In this document: positions 17,757-25,638 of the stretch, piece after piece | Position numbering within the stretch: position 1 is the stretch's first letter | Layout: every line of letters starts with the position of its first letter | Source of the DNA: Terriglobia bacterium | Lineage (GTDB): Bacteria; Acidobacteriota; Terriglobia; UBA7540 | Length of the DNA stretch: 34,046 bases | Reading direction: 5' to 3' | Assembly: GCA_030038235.1 (NCBI GenBank) | Contig: JASHPE010000003.1 | Location: 1-34,046 of the forward strand | The notes under the pieces: generated by a model | Databases searched by the model: none | Seen by the model: the letters and a program-made list of their open reading frames with translations, nothing else | Told to the model about the DNA's origin: nothing | Position numbers and translations under genes: made by a program

Positions 17757-20195
17757 ATGCACAATCTGGTTCAGGACATTCGCTATGCCCTTCGCGTGCT
17801 CCGCAAGTATCCGGGCTTCGCAGCGGTTGCGGTGATCACGCTTGCGCTTGGCATCGGAGCCAACAGCGCGATCTTCAGCCTGGTGGATGCGGTGCTGCTG
17901 CGTCCGCTGCCTTATCCGCATCCCCAACAGCTTGTCGGACTCGGCCAGTGGCGGAACCAGAAGGGCGAAGGCTATGTCCAGGTCGGCGTGTCGGCGCCCA
18001 ACATCGTCGACATTCAGAAGGCGGGCACTTTCCAGCAAGTGGTCTATTATCGCTGGACCGGATTCAACATCACCGGCGGCGATCGACCGGAGAGCATTCA
18101 GGGCATCAAAGGCTCCGCCGATCTTCTGCCGATGTTTGAAATTCAGCCTTTGATCGGTCGCTTCTATTCGGCTTCCGAGACCGAAGAGGGTCACGATCAG
18201 GTGGTGGTGATCGGCCATCGGCTGTGGGAGACGCGCTACGCTTCCGATCCCGCCATTCTCGGCAAAACGATCGACCTCGATCAGCGCCGCTACACCATCG
18301 TGGGCGTGATGCCGGCGCGTTTCCGCTTCACCTGGGACCAGGATGTCGACGCGTTCGTGCCGCTGGTGCTCACGCCCGAAGAGCGGAGCGAGACCGGGCG
18401 CAGCACCACGCGCGATTTGCAAACGCAGGCGCGACTGAAGGCCGGAGTGAGTATCCCGCAGGCTCAGGCTACCATGGACACGCTCGCGGATCATCTGGCG
18501 AAGGAATATCCCGACGCCGATCAGGGTTGGGGCATCAAGGTGGAACCGCTGCACGCTGCCTATTACCGTCATATGCAGACTCCGCTGCTGATCATGCTGT
18601 GCGCGGTGATGTTTGTACTGTTGATTGCCTGCGCCAACGTCGCGAACCTCCTGCTGGCTCGCGCCACGGGACGCCGGCGGGAGGTCGCGATCCGCCTGGC
18701 GATCGGCGCCACCAGGCGCCGCCTGATCACTCAACTGCTGACCGAGAGTGTCGTGCTGGCGTCGCTCGGTGGCGTGCTGGGGCTGTTGCTGGCCTACGTC
18801 GGCGATCGGCTGCTGACGATGACGATGGCTCGTTACGACTTCGCTCTGCCGAATGCGAAGGTCATCGACATTGATTGGCGCGTGCTCGTCTTCAGCCTGG
18901 GCGTGACGATCGCTACTGGCGTCATCTTTGGGCTTGCGCCCTCTTTGGCGGCCACCAAGACGGATCTGAACGAGTCTCTCAAAGAAGGCGGCATCAGCAC
19001 GACCACGGAATCAGGCCGGCGTCGCCTGCGCAACACGCTTGTGGTCTCTGAAGTCGCCCTGGCGCTGGTCCTGCTGACCGGCGCAGGACTGATGGTCCGC
19101 ACGTTCATGAGCCTTCTGAATGTCGATCTTGGCTTCGACCCCGCAAATGCGGTCCGAATGAGCATTTCGCTGCCGCCTTACAAGTACGCCTTGACCGTCC
19201 AGCAAGGACTGTTCTTCCAGCAACTGATGGATCGCGTCCAGAGCATTCCGGGAGTGAGGTCCGCCGGAGTCATCAGCAACACGCGTGTATTTTTCCTCCC
19301 CGAAGGGATGCCGATGCCGACCCCGGGTCAGGAGCCCACTTCGGATTATGACTACATCACGCCGGACTATTTCCGCGCCATGGGAATCGGCCTGATCGCT
19401 GGACGAGTGTTTGCCCCAAGCGACGATCAGGGCGCCGCGCAGGTTGCGATCGTGAGCGAGACTGTGGCGAAACGCTATTGGCCGCGATCGAGTCCGGTGG
19501 GCAGCCATCTGACGATCCTGTCTCGCGAGTACTCCGGTGAAGCAGCCGGTTCGTCACAGGCGCTACAGATTGTGGGCGTGGTCAAGGACGTGCGATGGGG
19601 CGATCTCTGGCAACCGAACGCCGACGTCTACGTCCCATTTGCCCAGCATCCCGCGCCTGACGCTGCACTGACGGTGCGCACGGCCGTGCCGCCGCTCACC
19701 ATTGTGCCCGCCATCCGGGAGGCGCTCTCGACGCTCGATCGGGAACAGCCGATGAACCGCATCGAAACCATGGACGAGGTTGTGGCGGACACGTACGGGG
19801 CGCTGCGCTTCCCGATGATTCTGGTATGGATCTTTGCGGCGCTGGCGCTGGTACTTTCGGCAATCGGGATCTTCGGCGTAATGTCGTATACCGTGAGCCG
19901 GCGCACACAGGAGATGGCTATTCGCATGGCTTTGGGCGCTGGACGGCGTGAAGTGCTGCGGTTGGTTCTGCGCGAAGGACTCGGCGTGACGATGTTCGGC
20001 GTCGGACTTGGTCTGATTGCCGCGCTGGCACTCAGCCGCGTCATGGCCGGCTACGTTTACGGCATCAAAGCGACCGATCCGGTCAGCTTCGCTGCGGCCT
20101 CGCTGCTGCTGGTGGCGGTCGCAATGTTCGCGAGCTACATCCCGGCCCTGCGGGCTACGCGCGTGGATCCGGTGGTGGCGTTGAGACACGAATAG
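17757..20195 (+). CDS. ADOP-type (MacB/FtsX-like) ABC transporter permease
   Basis: An 812-residue membrane protein. A first helix ([21 protein letters not shown]) is followed by a MacB-type periplasmic domain (residues about 50-250, [21 protein letters not shown]), an FtsX block (about 278-420, [21 protein letters not shown]), a second periplasmic domain (about 450-680) and the second FtsX block (about 690-810, [20 protein letters not shown]), ending [11 protein letters not shown]. It lacks the cytoplasmic N-terminal region present in the PadR-linked copy at 1-1559. The ATG has TTGAGG upstream. Orphan permeases of this family occur without an ATPase; cargo is unknown. Confidence 0.95.
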   Translation: MHNLVQDIRYALRVLRKYPGFAAVAVITLALGIGANSAIFSLVDAVLLRPLPYPHPQQLVGLGQWRNQKGEGYVQVGVSAPNIVDIQKAGTFQQVVYYRWTGFNITGGDRPESIQGIKGSADLLPMFEIQPLIGRFYSASETEEGHDQVVVIGHRLWETRYASDPAILGKTIDLDQRRYTIVGVMPARFRFTWDQDVDAFVPLVLTPEERSETGRSTTRDLQTQARLKAGVSIPQAQATMDTLADHLAKEYPDADQGWGIKVEPLHAAYYRHMQTPLLIMLCAVMFVLLIACANVANLLLARATGRRREVAIRLAIGATRRRLITQLLTESVVLASLGGVLGLLLAYVGDRLLTMTMARYDFALPNAKVIDIDWRVLVFSLGVTIATGVIFGLAPSLAATKTDLNESLKEGGISTTTESGRRRLRNTLVVSEVALALVLLTGAGLMVRTFMSLLNVDLGFDPANAVRMSISLPPYKYALTVQQGLFFQQLMDRVQSIPGVRSAGVISNTRVFFLPEGMPMPTPGQEPTSDYDYITPDYFRAMGIGLIAGRVFAPSDDQGAAQVAIVSETVAKRYWPRSSPVGSHLTILSREYSGEAAGSSQALQIVGVVKDVRWGDLWQPNADVYVPFAQHPAPDAALTVRTAVPPLTIVPAIREALSTLDREQPMNRIETMDEVVADTYGALRFPMILVWIFAALALVLSAIGIFGVMSYTVSRRTQEMAIRMALGAGRREVLRLVLREGLGVTMFGVGLGLIAALALSRVMAGYVYGIKATDPVSFAAASLLLVAVAMFASYIPALRATRVDPVVALRHE

Positions 20196-20235
20196 CGGCC
20201 AAACGAGCCACCAAGTCGAAGATTTCGCGGTTCCG

Positions 20236-20244
20236 TGGTAAGAT
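20236..20244 (+). promoter_or_regulatory. Extended -10 promoter candidate for the PpiC-type gene
   Basis: TGGTAAGAT matches the extended -10 pattern (TGnTAnnAT) 45 nt upstream of the ATG at 20289. No good -35 is seen. It sits in the short gap after the permease gene. Confidence 0.4.
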
Positions 20245-20288
20245 AGCTCTTCGTGCAATCATCCGAATTTAAGTGGAGGAAGTAACAC

Positions 20289-21356
20289 ATGCAACACAAA
20301 CATCAGTGTGCCTGGAGACTGGCTCTGCCGTCAGCGGCTTTGATGACGCTGGCTGCAGTGTCGGGCTGGGCACAGAGTTCCACCCCGCGGCCTGCGCAGA
20401 ATCCGGCGCCGGGCGCGCCCGCCCTCAGCGTCAAGCCAGCTGCACCTTCCATGCCGCAAGTTCCACCGGACAAGGTGGTCATGAAGGTCGGAGACAAGCA
20501 GATTACGGCCGGGGAATTCCAGGCCATTATTCAAACGCTCCCACCGCAAGTGCAGCGCGCCGCGACGATTCAGGGGCTCAAAGACGTGGGAGACCAGTAT
20601 GCGAAGCTCGTGGCGATCGCCGAAAAGGCGGCTGCCGACGGCGTCGACCAGAAGCCCGAAGTCAAAGTGAAGCTCGAACTCCAGCGTATGCAGTTGCTCG
20701 CTCAGGGTGAATATCAGAAAATCAACGAAGACATCAAGATCACGCCGGACGACATCAACCAGTATTACAAAGACCACATCAAGGACTTCGAGCAGGTCGA
20801 AATCCGGCAGGTCAGCGTGCGCAAAAAGGCTGCCAACGCCAAGCCGGATGCTCCGGGTCTGCCCGCCGCGGACGCCAAGGCCAAGGCCGAGGCTATCCAC
20901 GCGGCGCTGGCTTCGGGCCAGGACGCGCAGAAGGTGCATGATCAGTTCAAGCTGGATAACGTGGTCTTCTTCGATCCCAACCCTCGCGCCGTGCGTCACG
21001 GCCAGTTGGCGGGCGCCATGGACCAGGCGGCGTGGAGTTTGAAAGACGGCGAGGTCTCCGACATCCAGGACAACCCGGTCAACTTCTACTTCCTGCAGGT
21101 GGTGAAGCATGACACGCCGGCCCTCGCGGATGTCTCCAAAGAGATCGAGGGCAAGATCAAGGAGCAGAAGTCGCAGGCGGCCTTGGACAGCGTAACGAGC
21201 GGCGCCAAGATCTGGCTCGATCCGGAATACTTCACCGTGAACAAGCCCGCGGCTCAGAATGAAGGGTCGAACCCGGCGGCACCTGGAGCCCAAGCTGTTC
21301 CCGGTCCACCACCGCCCCCTCAACCGGCGCAACAATCGAGCACTGCTAAGCCATAA
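20289..21356 (+). CDS. PpiC/SurA-type peptidyl-prolyl isomerase, exported
   Basis: A 355-residue protein. The signal peptide is residues 1-28 (LALPSAALMTLAAVSGWAQ). A Pro/Ala-rich linker runs to about 58, then a SurA-N-like helical region follows (KVVMKVGDKQITAGEFQAII, LKDVGDQYAKLVAIAEKA) and ITPDDINQYYKDHIKDFEQVEIRQVSVRKK. The parvulin domain spans about 175-290 (AMDQAAWSLKDGEVSDIQDN, FYFLQVVKHDTPAL). The C-terminus is a Pro/Ala/Gln tail. It should act in the periplasm on folding of outer-membrane or secreted proteins. GGAGGA precedes the ATG at good spacing. Parvulin active-site residues are not well kept, so it may be mainly a chaperone. Confidence 0.88.
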   Translation: MQHKHQCAWRLALPSAALMTLAAVSGWAQSSTPRPAQNPAPGAPALSVKPAAPSMPQVPPDKVVMKVGDKQITAGEFQAIIQTLPPQVQRAATIQGLKDVGDQYAKLVAIAEKAAADGVDQKPEVKVKLELQRMQLLAQGEYQKINEDIKITPDDINQYYKDHIKDFEQVEIRQVSVRKKAANAKPDAPGLPAADAKAKAEAIHAALASGQDAQKVHDQFKLDNVVFFDPNPRAVRHGQLAGAMDQAAWSLKDGEVSDIQDNPVNFYFLQVVKHDTPALADVSKEIEGKIKEQKSQAALDSVTSGAKIWLDPEYFTVNKPAAQNEGSNPAAPGAQAVPGPPPPPQPAQQSSTAKP

Positions 21357-21381
21357 CGGCCGTCGTTGCGGTTGCCCCAAG

Positions 21382-21417
21382 CTATCAACAGTTTCGTGTT
21401 GAAAAGCTTGTGGAAAA
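21382..21417. other. Cluster of three DnaA-box-like 9-mers
   Basis: CTATCAACA (21382-21390), TGTTGAAAA (21397-21405, reverse complement TTTTCAACA) and TGTGGAAAA (21409-21417, reverse complement TTTTCCACA) lie within 36 bases, between two convergent genes. The last is one base from the consensus TTATCCACA. No dnaA, dnaN or AT-rich unwinding element is present in the window. Confidence 0.35.
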
Positions 21418-21500
21418 GCGGGCCTCAAATTGGCGTAAGATTTCGGTTCTCAGTAGGTTCTGGCAGATTGCACCATTCTTGGAGCAGTCGCTTCGCACGC

Positions 21501-21905
21501 TCAGACGAGCGGTTGCGGAGCCTTGAGCTTTACCTCCAGAGTGCTGTGTTCCTTGTCCACGCTAAATTGTTTGCCGAAGCTTTGGTGATGCTCGTCGGTC
21601 ACCGTTAGTGTCACGGCTCCCGGAGGAATGTACGGGAACTGGTACCGGCCTTGCGGGTCGGTCTTGGCGCTGTAACTTAACGTCTTGGCGTGGCCGAACT
21701 GGCCCTCTTTGGGTTGCCGGAAGGTCAGCGTCAGCCGGGCCTGACTGATGGGCTTGCCAGTCTGCGAGTCGCTGACGACGACCGTAAGCGTAATGGGTTC
21801 GGGCGGCGGCGGTTCGCTTTGTCCCGCCTTCAGGCCGCATGGAACAGCGAGCGCGCCGGCCAAGCCCAGCACCGCAAGTTGCATCCAACTGCGCGTTCTC
21901 ATCAT
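21501..21905 (-). CDS. Exported carboxypeptidase-regulatory-like domain protein
   Basis: A 134-residue protein. The ATG at 21905 is preferred because GGAGG lies 10 nt upstream; a second ATG follows immediately. A signal peptide (MQLAVLGLAGALAVPCGLKAG) leads into one beta-sandwich domain: ITLTVVVSDSQTGKPISQAR, then TLTFRQPKEGQFG, then SAKTDPQGRYQFPYIPPGAV and TLTVTDEHHQSFGKQFSV. This is the CarboxypepD_reg-like pattern (GxPISxAxLTL, TDPxGRYxF). Such domains occur on surface and periplasmic proteins; the role here is unknown. Confidence 0.82.
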   Translation of the reverse strand: MMRTRSWMQLAVLGLAGALAVPCGLKAGQSEPPPPEPITLTVVVSDSQTGKPISQARLTLTFRQPKEGQFGHAKTLSYSAKTDPQGRYQFPYIPPGAVTLTVTDEHHQSFGKQFSVDKEHSTLEVKLKAPQPLV

Positions 21906-22071
21906 CTTGATCTTGCCTCCTCCAGCGCGCCCCTTGCAGGATTCATCTCGCAAGTTGTGCGCGAGAGTTTATGATACCGCAACCGGAATCCGCGGGATTC
22001 AGGGTTGCATCCAATGGCATTCTCGAATCTTCCGCGCGTCGGCCTTCACGTGCTCATCTCCGAACTGTTGA

Positions 22072-22094
22072 CTGTCGACCGTCGTCTGTCGACC
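22072..22094. repeat. CTGTCGACC direct repeat upstream of the cystathionine gene
   Basis: CTGTCGACC occurs at 22072-22080 and 22086-22094, a 14-bp period, each containing the palindrome GTCGAC. It ends 13 nt before the ATG at 22108, so it may be a degenerate unit repeat of the kind seen elsewhere here, or a regulatory site. Confidence 0.4.
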
Positions 22095-22107
22095 ACGAGA
22101 GGTTCTC

Positions 22108-23250
22108 ATGGGATTCTCCACGGATGCGATCCACGTCGGGCAGGAGCCCGATCCCGCCACGGGCGCGATCATCGTCCCCATTTATCAAACCTCGACTTAT
22201 GTGCAGGAGGAGCTTGGAAAGCACAAGGGCTACGAATACGCACGCACCTCGAATCCGACGCGGTCTGCGTTGGAGCGCAATCTCGCTTGCCTCGAGGGCG
22301 GCCGTTACGGGTACGCCTTCACTTCGGGCATGGCCGCCATTAATGCCCTGATGACGCTGCTCAAGTCCGGCGATCACGTGGTCGCCAGCCACAATCTTTA
22401 CGGCGGATCGTTCCGGCTCTTCGAACGCGTGCTGAAGGATTTTGGTCTCAGCTTCACGTACGCCAACACCAGCCGCCTGCCGGATGTCGAGAGAGCAGTA
22501 CAGCCGGGCACGCGGCTGCTTTACGTCGAAACGCCGACGAATCCGGTCATGGAAATTACGGACATTGCGGCGGCCGCCGCCCTCGCTCATAGCCGGGGAT
22601 TGCTGCTCGCTGTCGACAATACGTTCATGAGCCCGTACTTTCAGCGCCCGTTGGAGTTGGGCGCTGATCTCGTGCTGCACAGCACCACGAAATACCTGAA
22701 CGGCCACTCTGATGGCGTGGGCGGCGCGGTCATCCTGAACGATTCTGCCCTTGCCGAGCGTCTGAAATTCCTCCAGAACGCCGCCGGAGCGATCCTTGGT
22801 CCCTTCGATAGCTGGCTGGTTCTGCGCGGTGTGAAGACCCTGGCGGTGCGGATGCGCCAGCACGATGCCAATGGCCAGGCAATCGCTCATTTTCTCGCGG
22901 CGCATCCCAAGGTTCGGAAGGTGTACTATCCGGGCCTGCCCACGCATCCTCAACATGACCTGGCGCGGCGCCAGATGAAGGGATTCGGCGGGATGATCGC
23001 GTTCGAGACCGGCTCTCTGGAGAATGCCAAAACTGTCCTTCGGAGCGTGCGGTTGTGCGCGCTCGCCGAAAGCCTGGGCGGCGTCGAGACCTTGATCTCG
23101 CATCCCGCCACGATGACGCATGCCAGCGTGCCCCCGGAGGACCGGGATCGGCTGGGAATCACCGGAGGCCTGGTGCGGATTTCCGTCGGGATCGAGGACG
23201 TCGAAGATCTCATCGCGGACCTCGATCAGGCGCTGGCCCGGATCCCTTAG
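22108..23250 (+). CDS. Cystathionine gamma-synthase / gamma-lyase family PLP enzyme
   Basis: A 380-residue Cys/Met metabolism PLP-dependent enzyme. Recognisable motifs are YEYARTSNPTRSALE (about 43-57), the PLP-stacking FTSGMAAINALM, YVETPTNPVMEI, AVDNTFMSPYFQRP and the Schiff-base lysine in STTKYLNGHSDG (Lys195). The C-terminal SLGGVETLISHPATMTHAS and LVRISVGIEDVEDLI complete the family. It makes or cleaves cystathionine in transsulfuration; sequence alone does not separate synthase (metB), lyase (mccB) and beta-lyase (metC). GAGAGG precedes the ATG. It converges with cutA, 4 nt away. Confidence 0.95.
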   Translation: MGFSTDAIHVGQEPDPATGAIIVPIYQTSTYVQEELGKHKGYEYARTSNPTRSALERNLACLEGGRYGYAFTSGMAAINALMTLLKSGDHVVASHNLYGGSFRLFERVLKDFGLSFTYANTSRLPDVERAVQPGTRLLYVETPTNPVMEITDIAAAAALAHSRGLLLAVDNTFMSPYFQRPLELGADLVLHSTTKYLNGHSDGVGGAVILNDSALAERLKFLQNAAGAILGPFDSWLVLRGVKTLAVRMRQHDANGQAIAHFLAAHPKVRKVYYPGLPTHPQHDLARRQMKGFGGMIAFETGSLENAKTVLRSVRLCALAESLGGVETLISHPATMTHASVPPEDRDRLGITGGLVRISVGIEDVEDLIADLDQALARIP

Positions 23251-23254
23251 AATC

Positions 23255-23617
23255 TCAGGCAGACTCATTCTTATTCCCGGCCTCGATCATCTCGGGTGCG
23301 GCTTTGATCGAGTCAGCTAGCCAATCGAGGTAATCCCGGGATCCGTCGATGATCGGCAGGCAGATCACCTCGGGCGTAGCGTAGCTGTGCAGCCTGTGAA
23401 TAATGGCTTGCACATCGGGAAAGACGTCCCGCGAGGTCTTGATCAGTAGAAGCCGCTCGCGGCTCCTTTCGATTTTGCCGTGCCATCGGTACACCGACTC
23501 CACGGGACCCGACAGATTCACACACGCGGCCAGCCGGCTCTCGACCAACTCGAGAGCGATCTTACGGGCCTCCTTCAGGCTGCCCGCTGTTACCAGGACC
23601 ACGACTTTATCGGTCAC
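23255..23617 (-). CDS. cutA: CutA divalent-cation tolerance protein
   Basis: A 120-residue protein of the trimeric CutA1 family, linked to tolerance of copper and other divalent metals; the biochemical role is uncertain. The family core is complete: VVLVTAGSLKEARKIALELVESRLAACVNL, VESVYRWHGKIERSRERLLLIKTS and HSYATPEVICLPIIDGSRDYLDWL. The start is GTG at 23615-23617: AGGAGG lies 5 nt upstream. An out-of-frame ATG overlaps that spacer and is not the start. It is convergent with the cystathionine enzyme gene. Confidence 0.96.
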   Translation of the reverse strand: MTDKVVVLVTAGSLKEARKIALELVESRLAACVNLSGPVESVYRWHGKIERSRERLLLIKTSRDVFPDVQAIIHRLHSYATPEVICLPIIDGSRDYLDWLADSIKAAPEMIEAGNKNESA

Positions 23618-23683
23618 TCATTCCTCCTGATTGAGGGCCGGCTGCATGCGAAGTAGGGCCGCCTCTTTCACAGGCCAGGAAAA

Positions 23684-23712
23684 TTGCCGGTCAACTGACT
23701 CCACGATACAAT
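23684..23712 (+). promoter_or_regulatory. Promoter of the phosphohexomutase gene, predicting a leaderless mRNA
   Basis: TTGCCG (23684-23689), a 17-nt spacer and TACAAT (23707-23712) make a good sigma-70-type promoter. Transcription would start about 7 nt later, at 23719, exactly on the GTG start codon. No ribosome-binding site lies before that codon. Confidence 0.6.
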
Positions 23713-23718
23713 GGCCCG

Positions 23719-25134
23719 GTGAGCACAGACAATCCCATCAAGTTCGGCACCTCGGGATGGCGCGGCATTATCGCCGAGGATTTCACCTTCGCCAACGTGC
23801 GGCTGGCGTCCTCTGCCATTGCGCATCATCTGCTGGCCGGGTCGAGTTCGCCCCAGGTGGTGGTCGGCTATGATACACGCTTCCTCTCGGATCGCTTTGC
23901 GGAAACGGCCGCGGCCACACTCTCCTCGCATGGTGTGACCACCTACCTGTGCCGGCGCCCCGAGGCCACTCCGGCCATCGCGCACGACATCATCCATTCC
24001 CAGCGGCAGGGCGGTGTGAACATCACGGCCAGTCACAACCCGGCTGAGTATAACGGGCTGAAGTTCTCGGGCCCTGACGGTGGACCGGCCTTGCCGGGGG
24101 CAACCCACGATATCGAGAAGCTGGCTGTCGAGATTCAGAACAAGGCCTGGCCGCTCCGGCATGTGGAGGATCCCGAGTCGCTGCGGCACGCCGCCGATCC
24201 GCGTCCGGCGTACCTGGAGGCCTTGCGGCAGAAGGTGGATCTAAGAGTCATCGAGAGCGCCCGGCTCAAGGTGGGCTATCATCCGCTCTACGGCGCCGGC
24301 CGGGGATATCTCGATCACATCCTGCGAGAGCAGGGAGCAGCAGTCCTCACCGTCGACGATTTCCGCGACCCGCTTTTCGGCGGCTCCGGCCCTGACCCGA
24401 GTGAGGCAAATCTCGCACGGCTTTCCCGCTTGGTGCAGGATGAGGAGTGCGCCCTCGGGCTTGCGACGGATGGCGACGCCGACCGCTTCGGCGCGGTGGA
24501 CAAGGACGGCGCCTGGATCCATCCCAATTACATCCTGGCGATTCTGGCGGACTACCTGATCGGACAGCGCAAGATTCCGGGCGGTCTCGGGCGCAGCGTG
24601 GCTACCACACACCTGATCGACGCCGTGGCGCGTTATCACAATGTGCCGTTGTATGAGACGCCGGTTGGCTTCAAGTACGTCGGTGAGCTGATTACCGAAG
24701 ACAAGATCGCCATGGGCGGCGAGGAGAGCGCGGGGATGAGCATCCGCGGCCACCTGCCGGAGAAAGACGGCATCCTGGCCTGCTTGCTGCTGGCCGAAGC
24801 CGTGGCCCGCACCGGAAGCTCGCTGCGGCAGCAGATCGACGCGCTGTTCGACAAGGTCGGACCGCTCTATTCGATCCGCATCAACGTGAAGCTGACTCCG
24901 GAGGTCAGACTTACCTTGCCCGAGAAGCTCAAGCGCGATCCCGACAGCCTGGGCAAGCGGAAGGTCGCGCGAGTGGATCGCACGGACGGGCTCAAACTGA
25001 CATTCGAGGACGGCTCCTGGCTGCTGGTGCGTCTCTCGGGCACCGAGCCCGTGGCAAGGATCTACTGCGAGGCTCCCTCCCACGTCGAACTCGATGATCT
25101 GGTTCACGCTTCGCAGGAATTTGTGGTAGGCTAG
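23719..25134 (+). CDS. Phosphohexomutase (phosphoglucomutase/phosphomannomutase family)
   Basis: A 471-residue alpha-D-phosphohexomutase, interconverting 1- and 6-phosphates of hexoses or hexosamines. All four signature loops are present: the phosphoserine loop TASHNPAEYNGLK (Ser105), the metal loop DGDADR (251-256), the sugar loop GGEESAGM (333-340) and the phosphate-binding RLSGTEPVARIY near the C-terminus. The N-terminal IKFGTSGWRG is also typical. Sequence does not settle glucose versus mannose substrate; the SGTEP loop and length fit PgcA/ManB-type enzymes. The start is GTG 23719 with no ribosome-binding site; a leaderless transcript is likely. Confidence 0.95.
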   Translation: MSTDNPIKFGTSGWRGIIAEDFTFANVRLASSAIAHHLLAGSSSPQVVVGYDTRFLSDRFAETAAATLSSHGVTTYLCRRPEATPAIAHDIIHSQRQGGVNITASHNPAEYNGLKFSGPDGGPALPGATHDIEKLAVEIQNKAWPLRHVEDPESLRHAADPRPAYLEALRQKVDLRVIESARLKVGYHPLYGAGRGYLDHILREQGAAVLTVDDFRDPLFGGSGPDPSEANLARLSRLVQDEECALGLATDGDADRFGAVDKDGAWIHPNYILAILADYLIGQRKIPGGLGRSVATTHLIDAVARYHNVPLYETPVGFKYVGELITEDKIAMGGEESAGMSIRGHLPEKDGILACLLLAEAVARTGSSLRQQIDALFDKVGPLYSIRINVKLTPEVRLTLPEKLKRDPDSLGKRKVARVDRTDGLKLTFEDGSWLLVRLSGTEPVARIYCEAPSHVELDDLVHASQEFVVG

Positions 25135-25147
25135 TGTCGTCGGCGGC

Positions 25148-25266
25148 TTTGGACTGCGGCAGCTTGCTGCCGGTTTGTCCAGCGAGCTTGCTCGCGGCAA
25201 TTCATCGCCTCTCGACGGCCTGCAAGCTGGCCTGGTGAAAGCGGCAGCGAGCTGCCAAAGTCCAAA
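25148..25266. repeat. Nested-palindrome element, family D, touching a start codon
   Basis: Outer arms TTTGGACT (25148-25155) and AGTCCAAA (25259-25266) enclose inner hairpins: CGGCAGC-TT-GCTGCCG, GCGAGC-TT-GCTCGC and GGCAG-CGAG-CTGCC. The overall layout is symmetric. The right end is the base before the ATG of the FtsB-like gene. TTTGGACTGCGGCAGC is a motif common in repeat-rich genomes of this kind. Confidence 0.88.
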
Positions 25267-25629
25267 ATGGCGATCCGAATTCGCGATCGGCGTGTGTACT
25301 GGGGCGCGATGGCGCTGGCCTTGGTTTTGGCGGCGGCGCTCGGCCATCATGTCGTCTACGGCGCGAACGGCTATCTCGCCTATCGCAGCGAACAGCGGCG
25401 CTACCTCGATCTGAAGCGGCAAACCGAAAAGTTGAAGAATGAGAACGAAGTCCTTCAGAAGGAAATCGACGGGTTGAATCGCCACGATCGGGATGTCATC
25501 GAGAAGAAGGCCCGCGACCAGCAAATGGCCAGGCCAGGCGAAAAAATCTACGTTTATGCGCCGGCGGATTCTGGTGCAGCCGCACCGCAACCCGCGAATC
25601 AGCCTTCCGCTCCCATCGGCCAGCCGTAA
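25267..25629 (+). CDS. FtsB/DivIC-type septum formation initiator
   Basis: A 120-residue bitopic membrane protein of the cell division machinery. Residues 1-11 are a short basic cytoplasmic tail (MAIRIRDRRVY). One membrane helix follows (GAMALALVLAAALGHHVVY), then a coiled coil of about 60 residues (RYLDLKRQTEKLKNENEVLQ, KEIDGLNRHDRDVIEKKARDQ) and the end-of-coil motif MARPGEKIYVYAP typical of DivIC/FtsB. A Pro/Ala/Gln tail closes it. FtsB bridges FtsL and FtsQ at the septum. The ATG is preceded directly by the family D repeat, leaving no ribosome-binding site. It converges with hutI 9 nt away. Confidence 0.88.
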   Translation: MAIRIRDRRVYWGAMALALVLAAALGHHVVYGANGYLAYRSEQRRYLDLKRQTEKLKNENEVLQKEIDGLNRHDRDVIEKKARDQQMARPGEKIYVYAPADSGAAAPQPANQPSAPIGQP

Positions 25630-25638
25630 CCTTTCTAT

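Noticed and set aside
21357-21500. Chromosomal origin of replication
   Set aside because: DnaA-box-like 9-mers are present, but there is no AT-rich unwinding region and no dnaA, dnaN or gidA gene nearby. Kept only as a box cluster.
21960-22107. SAM riboswitch ahead of the cystathionine gene
   Set aside because: No conserved helix set or terminator layout of a known SAM riboswitch was seen; only short direct repeats are present.
22054-23268. 404-residue minus-strand ORF opposite the cystathionine enzyme
   Set aside because: Antisense shadow of a full-length PLP enzyme with all motifs on the plus strand.
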